A DNA stretch of 64,000 nt from assembly GCA_031763025.1 (NCBI GenBank), contig JASSKH010000025.1, positions 186,001 through 250,000 on the forward strand, read 5' to 3'. Of this stretch, positions 1 to 11,484 are shown piece by piece. Each line of letters begins with the position of its first letter. Within the stretch, counting starts at the first letter, position 1. Under the pieces are notes generated by a model. The model made no database searches. It was not told where the DNA came from and was given only the letters and a program-made list of their open reading frames with translations. Origin of the DNA: Macrocystis pyrifera (taxonomy: Eukaryota; Sar; Phaeophyceae; Laminariales; Laminariaceae). The position numbers and the translations under genes are program-made.

Positions 1-852
1 TCTGCAATCTGGTATCGTGCAAAACACGCCGTTCCTTGTGGTACCTTCGACCAGGAGGTACAAAACATACAAGAAGGCGGAGCCATGCATGCTGTCCCCG
101 TTCTCATCTAGATCAGTTGTGTCTAGTGCTGAACAAAGCAAAGGCGCGGGTATGTTTTCTGCAAACAAATATCAGCAGAACGCCCCCGACAGATGTGAAT
201 GGGTCTATAGATAGGCGTAAATATTCGCGTGGACAGACCAAAGACGGGGTAGCTTGACAAGTGCACAATACCGACCTGTGGCGGCTTGCGTCACGCTTGT
301 CATGAGGAAGCACAACATGTTGTAGTGTCAAAACCGTTTTAACTAAATCGGTAAAGTTTTACGAGTATCAACGACGACAACATAGACCCTGCCCAACTTA
401 GTCAGAGAAATTTCCCGTAACGCCTTTGTTTCCTATTATTCTTCTAGCTTTTTTTATTTGTGTATCCTTCGGCGGATTGGTAAAAACAAAGTTTAAGCTC
501 AGCACACTCCCACGTTCAAAAATTGTGTCGTGTGTCAATGTAACCATAGTTCCCGTTGCAACATCAGAATAGTCTGCTGTTGCCCCTGGAGCTAGGGCAC
601 GTTGACCCGACCTGACCCCCGAGAGGAACAGGTGCGGTGGGGATAGCCACCCGAGAGAGTCCTCTCTTCCGGGTAGTGTGGGACTTGCGCTTTTCGGAAC
701 ATCTTCACTGCCTTCATGCGTAGTTTATCGGGCCACACCCTTCGTTTTGCTGACCCTTCCTGTGATGCCCTGTCTAGCTTTAAGCGTTACGTCTCGTATC
801 GTTTATGGGCTTACCGGCGGTCTACTCAACAACATGTGAGAGTGACACTCAC
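1..852. other. Stretch with no recognised gene (probable intron of LRR gene)
   Basis: No LPxGIFD-type exon with flanking splice signals was found. Short open frames on both strands lack recognisable motifs. The open donor after exon 9 implies this is intronic. Confidence 0.5.
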
Positions 853-924
853 AGAATAGTCAGCAGGGAAAACTGGTCCAAAAGGCCTGACGGTAGCGTA
901 GTGAGGCTGTTATCACTCAGAGCC
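853..924 (-). CDS. LRR gene exon 9: repeat 7 (72 bp), last one in window
   Basis: 72 bp, CAG acceptor, GTGAGT donor, phase 2 at both ends. Contains SDNSLTTLPSGLLDQFSLL; Leu replaces Phe of the IFD core. A functional donor follows, so the gene continues to the left, but I see no further 72-bp exon between 1 and 852. Confidence 0.82.
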
Positions 925-3900
925 CTGGTCAGCACAGCAGAAAGAAAAGCAATAATGGTTCACGCGGAACAAGGGAGTCTCAGGAAAGGGAAGGGTTTAA
1001 CGTAGTCGACGAGGAAGCAACGGCATTACGGCAGGGGCGCTGACTACCAGTATTGGAGCGTGTCCCTTCTAGCCGTTTTCGCTTGATGAGGTTTGTTCCC
1101 GGCAGTGGGTTGTGTCGTATACCAGTAGATATCAATGACGGGTGAATTATTCTAAAATACTAGGGTCTCTTGTGTGTACTCCTTGGCCGAAAGCGGCCTC
1201 TTTATCTTTGGTGGTGGGGGGTGACGGAGGCTCCACAGGCTCTGCAAGGTAGTAGGTGTCCCCTACAATGTCCGGATAGGATGAACAAAGAACACCACGT
1301 AGCACGACACAGCACAATGCCCCAATGTTGAGTTCATTAAGGCCGCACGCTCTCTTAGCAGATTCGGTGCTGGCTCCGTGGTATGTGGTAATAAACAATC
1401 GGCTTTGGCAGGAACGGTGCCTGAGTGAGAAAGCTAAGGCATTTTCGGGACCACGTCACCATGAAAAATTGAGGTACACATTTTTGCTCGTAATGGTCAC
1501 CTCCCCCCCCATGTTGAAGGCCACTTTCGAAAATCCACCGAAAGCCATCAAAACCAAACTTCCCCGCGTACGTACTCTTCAACAACCACCCCACGTACGG
1601 TGTCGATCGAAGAGGTCGACAACAACTCACACATGCTGTATATTTCCTAGCCAAATGGACTACCACCGCCCCCGCCAGTGCGAGTCTACGCCCCTCGCGC
1701 GTTTCGTGTGCTACATCTCCCTTCAAGCACACCTCTTGGTCATGGTGCCAGCTCTAGTTCTGATATATCTGAGGCTCTCTTCGCAAAGGACGTCCCGTAG
1801 ATGATACTCACAAGTTGCTGAGCAACGGCACATTGTCAAAGAGGCCCGATGGTACCGAGGTAAGGCCAATATCGGACAGGAACCTGTTGCAGTGTGATGA
1901 GAAAAGACGACGAGACAAGGTCCCGCAGAACACAAGTGAGCCTAAAACCAGGGTGTGGTTGTTATAGTTGGCATTCAAGGAGGGTGGCGGTAGCATGTAC
2001 GTACGCCAACAAAAAAACGGCACGATGCTCGTACTAGGAATGTTTCACAATGTTGGAGTGATATCGGCTACGCCTAGACGTGCTCCGGAAAGGAAGCGAG
2101 TGTCTAGCGCGGAATATGCTTCGGTCCATTGAGATCATGTACATTTCTGTGAGTTCCCTGGCGGTAGTATCATTACGATGGGCCACCAACAAGTATTGCC
2201 ACCGTTTGGGCAGGAAAACGACACCATCAATCATAAATCACGGTGAAGAACATATATATGGCGAATAAGGAGTGGTTGCACCTACGTGACTCAGACAGGT
2301 GACGGAGGGGCGCCATTCCTACAACCTGACAACAAAAACCCCAGCTGGACAGTGACTTACTCAACCCCTCCCGCGCCTGCTTCCGCCACAGAAACAAACC
2401 CGACGCCCTCATCCAATACCAAAACGTCTGCCTGTTTGCTAAGATGCAGCCGGCAGTATACGCGACTCGACCAAACCTTAACGGCGCTTGGGGCAAGAAC
2501 TGAACTATATGCCTTGTAAGGGAAAACCCGACGTTCTCCGTTCCGATATTGTGGGTATACCCCGATCTACAGTTATACGACTACGCCCATGCGCGACAGG
2601 AGTACCCCTCCCCCCCCCCCCCCCCGACCCGAACACTAAATAAAAGCTCGGCACCAGCAAAGAACTTCGCGTCCGTTCATCACAGTTCACCTTGAGTACG
2701 GAACCCACCGTTGGAACATGCTCCACAGAACGTGCACGTGTTCCCACTGCAAAAAGTGTTGCTTCCTCCCTCTACTACGGATCTCTGGTCAAGCGTCGCG
2801 CTAGTCTCATACTCCTAGCATATTGATAATATTAACTCACAGCTGTTCCAGCAGAGTCAAGTTGTCGAAGATGCCCGGCGGTAGCGAGCCGAGACCATTG
2901 TTGGACAATCCCCTGATTCAACAATGTATAAAGCAATAAGCATTGGTCCACCGAACAAGGGCTGTCTCAGACATGGTACTTAAGGTGAAAGGTGGCCCCT
3001 ACCAGGTAGGTATCTCCGGCTCGAAGTTCGCCCCTCAATTGATATTCCTCTAACAATGAATTGGGTTGTACTGTGTAAATAGTCAACAAAGAGGAGATCG
3101 TGAGGAATGATATAGACAGAGGGCGCGTGTGCTCGCCTACGCAAGGGGTCGAAAGAGATGGAGCATAGTTGGGACCTGTGCAAAGGTGTCATTAGCTCAT
3201 AAGCTCACAGGTACTGGCCACGGCGTACGGTAGAGCGGCAAACATCCAGCAAGAGGTGGCACGACACCAAGGCACAACTTGAAGCGTGAAGCCTGTAAGG
3301 TCCCTCGTACCAATGATCGCCAGGTAAGGGGAGCGTGCTGTTTGGTTTCTGGCAATAAAGTTATGAAATCCGTTGTGCCGGAGACGTTGTCCTAAACAAG
3401 AGTCTGCACCATTTGCGATATCAGGATGCGATAAACGCTTGTTGTGTAAGGCCTATAGGACTGCACTCGCGCTATGGGGACAAACTACTGCAGTTGGATT
3501 ACAGTTTTATATACGCTTGTGCAAAGTGCAATTCTCAAAGGTTTGCACGTGGGTAGGCGAAACGGGGAAGGGGTACCCCGCCCCCCCCTCCCTCTCTCCC
3601 ATGCAAGATTTGGCATCAAGCGCCTTTCCTCAACGACTGTCCCCAACTACTTCATCAGCCGCCCTATCTGCCCCATGAAGGGAACACAACACCCGCGTGG
3701 TGATAGCGTCCTCCCCAGCTCCAAAGCCGCCCCGACCCACCTAGCCGCCCTACGTCACTGAATTTGAGGCCATCATAGACAGCAAGCTGCCATGCTTCCC
3801 CCCTCTCGCTAGAATCACATTTGTTTTTCTATCATACTATACTACTGCCAATATGTCGGGCCCTCTGTATCACCACATTCTCTCGTCGTAGCGTTTATGA

Positions 3901-6900
3901 GAAAATGCCGTCCACCTTGCGTATGAATCACTCACAGGTAAGTAAGGGAAGTCAGCTCATCGAAGATGCCCGAGGGCAGCGACGTGAGATCGGTGATGAT
4001 CATGTCCCTGATAAAGCAAGCAAGATAGGAATAGCGATCTTCGTGTATTACAAAAAAAAGAAGCACAATCATGTAAGGTATTGTTGACACCCGGCGTAAA
4101 CAATCATCGAGGTTTTTACGTGTCTTGAAGCGGCGACGGCTGTCTTGCACACTCTCCTTCCCGAACAATTCCTGAAAAAGGTCATACACATAGGACGTCT
4201 GCGTTGATCCCTCTCTCGAGTTCAACCCTTGATGGGCTCAAGTACATAGCAGTATCGTGCCTATTTTGCGGTGGTCTCTACAGGAATGTCTACCATCTTG
4301 TCATCAGGAAGCTAGTCTCCTGCCCCCTCTGTATGCCAACCTCGACCAACTAAGGCTACAATATTGCAAACTTGGATCTTTCGTTTCAATTTCACTCCAC
4401 TCACAGGAAGTCCAGCGAAGAAAGTCCATCGAAAATTCCTTCGGGCAGGGAAACGAACTTGTTGTTCGAGATCCACCTAATTTGAGAGAGCGTCAGCGGG
4501 ACGCATTTCGGTCGGTGGGGTTTACCGGCACGAACTAAAATGTCTCCGATATGGAGGCCTGGCAGTCACGTTCAGTAGCCGAAAGACGGGGGTATAAAAA
4601 AGCACTACTGTACGGAGAAAACATTCTGCAGCGGCGGGGGTGGCCAAAGGTGGGTTTGTGTTCATTTTCGAGTACATAGTCGTCACACGTGTACTTTTTT
4701 TGTGGGAGAGACATGGGAGTGGGTTGACACAAACGGAAATGAAACGCTGAACGCACGAACAAGCTCCTACCATTCCCCTCCGGTGTCCGTTTTGAAATAC
4801 TCGTCTAACCCGAAGCACTCCGCCTCGACTGGTCACAATCCTTGCTGTCCCGATATTCCAGATAGCTGTTCTACTCCGGCAAGCTAAGAATACCTTTAAA
4901 CTACCTGGTACTGTTATATATTTATCAAGTCGGACAGACCACGACGTACAGCAAATAGTCTACAGTAGTAGAACCCACCCTGTCCTTGTGATATGTCGTG
5001 CACGATCTGCATAGTACATATCCAGCCTAAGAAACTTTGGGTTAGGTTATGCAGATTATAAGTCTCCGTCTCCGGCGACGTCAAATACTGTTAATCATAC
5101 AGTTCGAGAGTACATGCGATACTCCTGCCGTGACAGATAAATATCTGAAAACAATCAACCCTTTGTGTGAAATATTCTTCCGTCCAACTCCGTGCAGAAA
5201 TATCACTCACAGAGTTAGGAGCGATGGCAATCCATTGAAGATGTTGGCCGGTAGGGTGGTGAACGAGTTGAGCTCGATGTTCCTGAGTCCGCAAGCGCGG
5301 TAGTGGTGGGAATGGGTAGATTTCAAAGGGTTTTCCCACTCTGAGAGGTCGCACGGCCTATTGCCGTTTCAAGGCAAACGAATGAGTCCACGTTTGTCGC
5401 CGTCCGCCATAAATCAAGTCATGAGTACGAGTATCACCACATACTAATCCGAACAACGATGGGGATTCGTGGCGAATACACCAGCTGCAGCAGCTACCAA
5501 TAAATACAGCAGTGAACTGGTGTTTATTTTCGAAAAATGCTCACGAAAGACGCTCGTGGCCGCAAGGAATAGCCTGGTGAGTTGGTGCTCGTTAGAGAAA
5601 TACGCTGATAACTGTATCTAAGATCGGAGTCAAACGGAAGTTCTCTCTAACAGCTCTCCGTTCGCTCAACCCTAGTCGTAGCAAGCGAGGAGAGACGGGA
5701 CCGCCATGGGTCAAAGGCAGCATAGCTTGTACCAAGCAAAGACGGGTAGAACACTTAGCAACCTCTCCCTTTGCCCTTCTTGCGTTCCTCGAATGCTCCC
5801 TGCCCGAAACATATGGTCTCGACCCGCCATAGGTCTTCCTAATATTAGATACCAGGTATAAGGTGCGGTAAAGGATACTTGGTACCGGAATACATTTACG
5901 CCACGAGACTCCATGGTCGAGACGTCTATTCGTTTTGCATGGTTCACCTATACAGTACCGTGGTAATCCCATACGTTTCTTTGGCGTGACTCACAGAAAT
6001 GTGAGCGACGTCATACCCTCGAAAATATCCGAGGGTAGCTCCGTCAGGAGGTTGCCCCACAAGTTCCTGAATCAGCACGGGATTCATGGGGGAGGAAATA
6101 GTCAGGTCAAACAGAGCCGAGCTCCACAAAGGTGGCAAACCGTTGAAGCTCACCTGCTAATTGTTTATGCAAGGCAATCCATCCGTTGTATAGATCTTGT
6201 CCGCGAGCGATACGCGAGCCATTAAACTAATTTTCATGTATAGTGGACTGCTGTGGCATATAGACCAAACTGCTGTGTACGGTAAAGCAACGGTTACTCC
6301 ATCGCGAGAGGTGGAGGTTCTGGGGCGTCCCCATAGGAATGGTGAAGTACCGCGGCACATGCAGTAGTTGGAGAGTTTGGTATTGGAGCAAGCATTTTTG
6401 CCCTGCCAGCATTCGATGTTGTTCAGGGTTTACGTACTGTAGAAATCCCTTCGTCAAGGCCGCCCGGCAGTTTCTGCGTTTTCTGCAGCAGTAGCTCCAG
6501 CACCCGGACTGATTTCCACGCAATCAAGACCCGAGTTGGTCCGAGATAGACCAACCCATCCCCCGGTATAAGACCGGTACGCGGCCGGATCACAGTGATA
6601 TGCTACCAAGTATGGCACGGCACAGCGAGCAAATGTTAAAAACATTAGATCTACAGTGTGTCCTTCACAGTGGACTGTTCGCTCAATGCACCCGTTGACA
6701 GCCGGCACACCCAGTGACCGTGCCGATTCTTCGTCGTGGGGAATTGCAAGCTCTGTGGTCACGAAAACACGGTACCGCGCTGTTCTGCACCGAGGCAGGA
6801 AACGAAGGCAGTGGAGTGTGCTCCGGTGAGTAGAGAAACGACTTACACGGATGTGAGAGATCTGCGACCTACGGTGTCGAAACAGATCCTCAGATCCTCG

Positions 6901-9900
6901 ATGAAATCGTCCTCGATTCCGCAATTGGCCAGGTCCCTGTGATCGTAGTAGGGTAGGAGGAGCAATGCAGTCACGAACAAAACAAAAACCGTGTCGAGAG
7001 CACCGTGTGTCAGATCGGCTCGGCGGTGCAGGTTAACGGCCAATTGCAGCAGTCGATCTAGGTCGGACAGACCACGGTGTTTCATTAAACATCGTGCTAT
7101 CTTCACAACGCAACATAATACGCCTTTATTATACTGCAATGATGCAACCCGATACCCCGGGCACAAAGGTCACGCTCTCAGTCTGCAACGTTACGTAGCT
7201 AGGACGCCCTCGTTCACAATCCTCCTCATTGGAATTCCATGTTTTGACACAAACCAACGACAATCGCTCAATCAATTATGCCCTGGTGTCAAAAATACCC
7301 CATACGTCGCACGAACTAGCGGAGAGAGCTACAGCAGTAGTCTATTTCCATATCCTAGCCGTAAATATAAATATGGCCACACAGAAAATCCAGACCTACC
7401 GGCGCGGTATGGATGGAAACAACACGGCAGTGTAACTCACTCTATAGTTCGCGAATAACTTATCAATAAATAGACTTCACATGTGGGCGACCCTTCCCCC
7501 TTGCACGATGTCGACGTAAAATAATGCTTGTGGAGGCAGAAAATTCTGTAAACAAGTAAACTCCACAAGGTTGGCCAACATTTCCTCCGATAAGCTAAAC
7601 GGTGTGCTATACTATTTCGTGTCTTGATAAGTAGTATTTGATCATCAGTTATCGCTTCCACACTACGTGCTGATACCTGTAGCTCCTTATCGAGCGCCCA
7701 CGACGACTTACAACTCTGTGTCGCCAAGTTCTCTGGCGTCGCTAATGCAGGAATCCGTGCAAGGGTTGCCTTCGCCTGGACAAAGAGGTCACCAGCAGCG
7801 GCGTAGTTTGTGACACAGGAAAGCGTAACATAAAACGGAACAAGGGGACAATGGATCACATTATGGGGACAATACCGTGCAATCACTTCTTGGTGCCGGA
7901 AGCGTGGGATTCTCTTAGGAAAGGGCGTCATTCACACGTCGAATATGCAATAAGCTTCGCGCGACGCGTGCTCTGATTACCGTACAGTAGCAGGTTTTGA
8001 CCGTCATACTAGTGACTGAAGCGTCAAAGCTTCAAGTGAGGAAGTACAGTAGACATTGCGTTGACCATTGCTCTACATGCCGGGCTTTTTCTAGTACAGT
8101 AAAAGATGCGTTTCGTTGTATACCTACTGTCACGGCTTCGCCCTTTCAATATTCTCAAAGTAAGTTTTAGAGTATGGGTATACATTTTCTCGAGTGAGCA
8201 GCCTCATACCATATTTGGTGCACCCCTGTCGAAGTCTGCAGACACGTGTGACAAGATTCGAGACACAGAAAGAGGCGTGTGCGGATTGGAAGATGGCAGT
8301 ACTCTATCGCGTTTGGCCAACTTGTTTTCTTACTAACACACTCCTGAGATGAAGAACTACCCAAACATTGTATCGCTGGAATGTTCAGATGTTACATGGT
8401 TTTTGTATTAATCGGTGCTGTAGGTCGTGAGATCTTTCATCGGTGTGCACTTCCGTGTTTGTCAAGGTCAGGTGGTGGGTGAGGCATACCGCTCCAGAGC
8501 TGAGCATCTTAACCTCATAAAAGCAATTACTAGATGCACCCCTTTTCAAGCATACATCGAAGCACAGGTAGGCGGTTAGGTGCCGGTAACACGCGATCAG
8601 TTGGTGTGGTTTTCTGTAACGAAGCTAGAAAGGATACCTGTAGCGTTACTTGCTAGGGCCATGGGCGCATTGACTGCACAATAGCTTCTAAATCGTACAC
8701 CGGAGCAAGGCTTGCAGCATTTCACCGCAAATGTTATTACGGGTCGGCAGAGACAGAGCCATCTATGGATATAGGTTAAAAAAAATGGTACGAGCATTAT
8801 CGACGGAACGCAACGTTTCCCTGATTGAGTCTTAAGATAACCGGGTTCCTATTCCACCCTGAACGTAGCGCGCCCCTACCTAGCTTTGTGGCGCAATCTT
8901 TCACCATTCACTGTATATCTGTGTGATTTTCACCATAAGCCGTTCATAATAGTGGCCAGCGACATCAAACACTACATTTCTCATCTACAAACTATCCGGA
9001 GCTTTTGCGTGTTGTTTCGAACAACACAGCAAGCAGTAGGTCACCAGATATCCACCCTTGCCTGTGTCATGCATTTCGCTGCATAATTCAGCATGCACAA
9101 TACCCAAAATTCCTGAACATCTCACGGACATCCATGGACAAAACCTACAATGACATGTGTTTTTTATATACTTCATGCTACTGTGGTGCACTCATCAACC
9201 GAAACAGGCCTGCCACTAAGCATCCAAAATACGTTTAGGGCTAATTCAATAGTATGCAACAGGACCGGTTCTTTGATTTTTCAGTCGTTCGGGCACGATA
9301 AAACGCACACACACTAAACGTCACTCTCACCCAATGAACGGGATCAGACCCAGATGTATGTGGAGCGTGAGTCGTTTCTTGTGAATCATATCGTATATGT
9401 CAGCAACGAATTTCACCGAGATGCATGGCTACAGCAAAATAACCCTATTTGCAGCTCCAGTGATGACTATAATAGCAAAGTTCAAACACAATTGTTGTGT
9501 GACGGTAGTTGGTTTTGGAGCTCAAACATTCACTCATCGTACTTATGTACTGCAATATTATACAATAAAGGCAAATGCCCATGAACTCGCCTGAAGGAAC
9601 TCGCGCTCAGCCAGAAAACAAAACTACGAGAGAAGAAATGAAGCACAGCATATGTGCGGTATCATGTATGATAGCTCCGTAACTTTAATTGAAACCGATG
9701 GAGCAACGAAAGAAAAAAAGGATGGAAGAGGATACTCGGGCGAGGACCACAAACACAGGTAGCTTGGAAATCAAGCCCTGAAACTGGTGCCCTTTCGACG
9801 CGTGAAGTCTTTCATAGTTCGTCACTCGTGCTAGCCTTGCTTTCTGCTTTTCTGGTAGAGCTTGTAGCGAACAATGTATGTACGTCCCATGTACGCGCAA

Positions 9901-10292
9901 AGTTACCACAACAGCTACGGGTAGCGTAAAGAAAAAAGAAGTGAAAATAAATTCGAAAAGCGAAGCAACAGACAGGACAGGTTTGTTTCCAATATACGGG
10001 CTCCTCCCCAACATTTACTTGACTCCGAGTGCATGCCCACATGTCCCTAATCGGATGAAACGTGTTTATTCGTATGATATCGAAACGGTCAGTATACGTA
10101 GCTACGGAGTAGTATCTGCAAAAAATATCCAGTTAAATTTGACGACAACATGCAAGCTACTTACGGCTGATATATACATTTCACAGGCAGGAAGGGAAAA
10201 ACTAATGACTTCGTATCCTGGTCGTCGCCAACCCACCCACCATTGACGCGAACCACAGAGAGAAGTAGCAGGAGCGGCCCAAAGACTAGCAT
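853..10292 (-). CDS. Secreted/membrane leucine-rich repeat protein gene, multi-exon, 3'-partial
   Basis: Nine exons can be joined in one frame (5' to 3' on the minus strand): 10292-10165, 6936-6847, 6066-5995, 5282-5211, 4476-4405, 4007-3936, 2912-2841, 1883-1812 and 924-853. They total 722 nt, about 240 residues. Exon 1 starts with ATG and encodes a hydrophobic signal peptide. Exon 2 looks like an LRR N-terminal cap. Each of the other seven is exactly 72 bp and encodes one repeat containing a version of LPxGIFDxL. Every intron sits after the second codon base, with a GTGAGT or GTAAGT-type donor and a CAG or TAG acceptor. One-exon-per-repeat LRR genes are known, from memory, in brown algae, where they are proposed immune receptors; that function here is inference. 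No membrane segment, kinase or GTPase domain is visible because the gene runs off the left edge. Additional unseen exons in the long introns are possible. Confidence 0.8.
1812..1883 (-). CDS. LRR gene exon 8: repeat 6 (72 bp)
   Basis: 72 bp, CAG acceptor, GTGAGT donor, phase 2 at both ends. Contains DIGLTSVPSGLFDNVPLL. Unlike the other six repeats (CT) it ends in TT before the donor, but the split codon still gives Leu. Confidence 0.85.
2841..2912 (-). CDS. LRR gene exon 7: repeat 5 (72 bp)
   Basis: 72 bp, CAG acceptor, GTGAGT donor, phase 2 at both ends. Contains SNNGLGSLPPGIFDNLTLL. Confidence 0.87.
3936..4007 (-). CDS. LRR gene exon 6: repeat 4 (72 bp)
   Basis: 72 bp, CAG acceptor, GTGAGT donor, phase 2 at both ends. 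Contains TDLTSLPSGIFDELTSLTYL. The usual Asn at the turn is replaced by Thr/Asp. Confidence 0.87.
4405..4476 (-). CDS. LRR gene exon 5: repeat 3 (72 bp)
   Basis: 72 bp, TAG acceptor, GTGAGT donor, phase 2 at both ends. Contains ISNNKFVSLPEGIFDGLSSL, a textbook repeat. Confidence 0.87.
5211..5282 (-). CDS. LRR gene exon 4: repeat 2 (72 bp)
   Basis: 72 bp, CAG acceptor, GTGAGT donor, phase 2 at both ends. Contains SFTTLPANIFNGLPSLLTL. Asn replaces the usual Gly-Asp pair around the IF core, within normal LRR variation. Confidence 0.85.
5995..6066 (-). CDS. LRR gene exon 3: repeat 1 (72 bp)
   Basis: Exactly 72 bp, CAG acceptor, GTGAGT donor, phase 2 at both ends. It reads NLWGNLLTELPSDIFEGMTS and closes on a Leu codon split across the intron. 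It fits the LRR consensus with Leu at the expected spacing and Asn at the turn. Confidence 0.85.
6847..6936 (-). CDS. LRR gene exon 2: N-terminal cap
   Basis: This 90-bp phase-2 exon lies between a CAG acceptor (pyrimidine-rich upstream) and a GTAAGT donor. It reads DLANCGIEDDF, then a segment with a second Cys (RICFD), and ends in SLTSV, which supplies the first positions of the following repeat. Together with the Cys of exon 1 this resembles a Cys-containing LRR N-terminal cap. It is less regular than the 72-bp exons, so the exact donor is a little uncertain. Confidence 0.6.
7437..7931 (-). CDS. Unassigned 164-codon open frame inside LRR intron 1
   Basis: This is the longest frame in the 3.2-kb first intron of the LRR gene. 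It runs into a GTGAGT donor at its 3' end in phase 2, the same phase as all LRR exons, so it could be an alternative or additional exon. No LRR, membrane or other motif is recognisable, and joining exon 1 directly to exon 2 already gives a sensible N-terminus. It may be chance. Confidence 0.15.
   Translation of the reverse strand: MTPFPKRIPRFRHQEVIARYCPHNVIHCPLVPFYVTLSCVTNYAAAGDLFVQAKATLARIPALATPENLATQSCKSSWALDKELQVSARSVEAITDDQILLIKTRNSIAHRLAYRRKCWPTLWSLLVYRIFCLHKHYFTSTSCKGEGSPTCEVYLLISYSRTIE
10165..10292 (-). CDS. LRR gene exon 1: start codon and signal peptide
   Basis: The ATG is at 10292-10290. The first residues read MLVFGPLLLLLSVVRVNGG, a classic signal peptide with a Leu-rich core and a likely cleavage site after the VNG. 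It is followed by an acidic stretch (GDDQD) and a short segment with one Cys. The exon is 128 bp, ends after 42 codons plus two bases, and meets a consensus GTAAGT donor (ACTTAC at 10159-10164 on the plus strand). The leftover CC plus the first G of the next exon gives Pro, so the phase fits exon 2. Confidence 0.75.
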
Positions 10293-11451
10293 CTTGATCC
10301 AGCAGCAAGGTGTGTTCGCAGATTACACCTGCACAAAGAGGGTTGTTGCGTCAGATTTGCTGCGCATGATGACGGCTTCTGGTCAGTACTACCGTGTTGG
10401 AGCACATAAAAAAGGGAGCGAGTTACCGTTGATGGAGTGGAGGGGGCTACGGACTACTCGGGTTCTTCTGGGGTGTGAGCGTCATGCATACTTTCTTGGA
10501 ATAAATTTTGACTTCCGAGCTACACTACTCTTTCGGTAGTTTTTCATAAATTTTGAAATACGTCAGCTGCGAGTAAGCTGCGTAGTACGTCTCGTCTATA
10601 TTCTATGTTTACCGATTTTTTCTGATTTTATTTGCGGACTGTGAATTTATGTGTTTCGACAGTTTTTGAACATTTTTATTGGGCTGTGGATTGGATGGAC
10701 TTGACGGCGACCTGGTAGTTATTACGGTAGATGAGTGTTTTTTTTTCTTGCAGTATGCCAACTAACAGCTGTTTTTTCAGTTATTAGTGTAGTTCACTAC
10801 GCATACGAACAATAGCAAAGTCATCCAATCCGAGCCACAGATGCGCCAGCGAGGCAAAAAAATGCACAACTCTCGCAAAATTGTGGTATGCAAGTACTAA
10901 AGGCGCTAGGCGCGGCTTGTTCTCCTATCCCTTTGGCGTTTGTGTTGTACGAATGAACGTAAACCACATGATCCCTGCTTCCTGTGTGTTTGTACGTGTG
11001 CTACATACCTGAAATATAATGGAAATTGTTTGGTTTTAGCAAAAGTAGGATGTTTTTGTACTTCTGTATGGAAAAACCCTGTCGTCAACGAGAGATCGAA
11101 CTAGGCACGGAATCATGGGCACTATGCCTCATATGGAAGCTCGCCACTACGCACGACTGGACTACAGCGACCTGGCTCGAGCTCGTTGCACAACAAAATG
11201 AACAAATACGTAGTAGAAATAACAGTAGTGGACAAACCTTGATAGTAGATCTTCCTGGGGTAGCTAATTAGGCACTCTGATTGGCTAGGGGTATGTTTTA
11301 CGCGGCTTAATCGACTTTCGAGTCTTTCCCAGCCACAGCATCCCGAGTCATCCCGAGTCAACCTACAGCCTTCCCAAGCTCAGCATCCACGCCGGCCGAG
11401 CCAACCTAGAGTCTTAACAAGCACAGCCTCCCAGCACTGACCACTGGCATA
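10293..11451. other. Gene-poor stretch upstream of the LRR gene
   Basis: It should contain the LRR gene's promoter and 5' UTR, but no TATA element or other signal can be asserted. It also carries one copy of a dispersed repeat at 10546-10622. Confidence 0.4.
10546..10622. repeat. Dispersed repeat, copy 1
   Basis: It starts ATAAATTTTGAAATACGTCA and matches 18072-18177, where the second copy holds about 35 extra bases. Both copies share CTGCGTA(G/A)TACG(T/C)CTCGTCTATATTC. No terminal inverted repeats are seen. Confidence 0.6.
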
Positions 11452-11484
11452 GGGTTCGGGTTAGGGTTAGGGTTAGGGTTCGGG
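11452..11484 (+). repeat. Interstitial telomere-like tract
   Basis: Three perfect TTAGGG units flanked by TTCGGG variants. TTAGGG-type telomeres occur in many stramenopiles. Being internal, this is either a healed break or a chance short array. Confidence 0.65.

Noticed and set aside
3186..3290. CTCAC-type donor followed by possible exon on the minus strand between LRR exons 6 and 7
   Set aside because: The translation lacks the LPxGIF core and no acceptor gives 72 bp.
6438..6508. Possible eighth LRR exon containing LPGGLDEG on the minus strand
   Set aside because: Between acceptor and donor it is 71 bp, the motif is displaced by ten bases relative to the 72-bp exons, and the required phase hits a stop.
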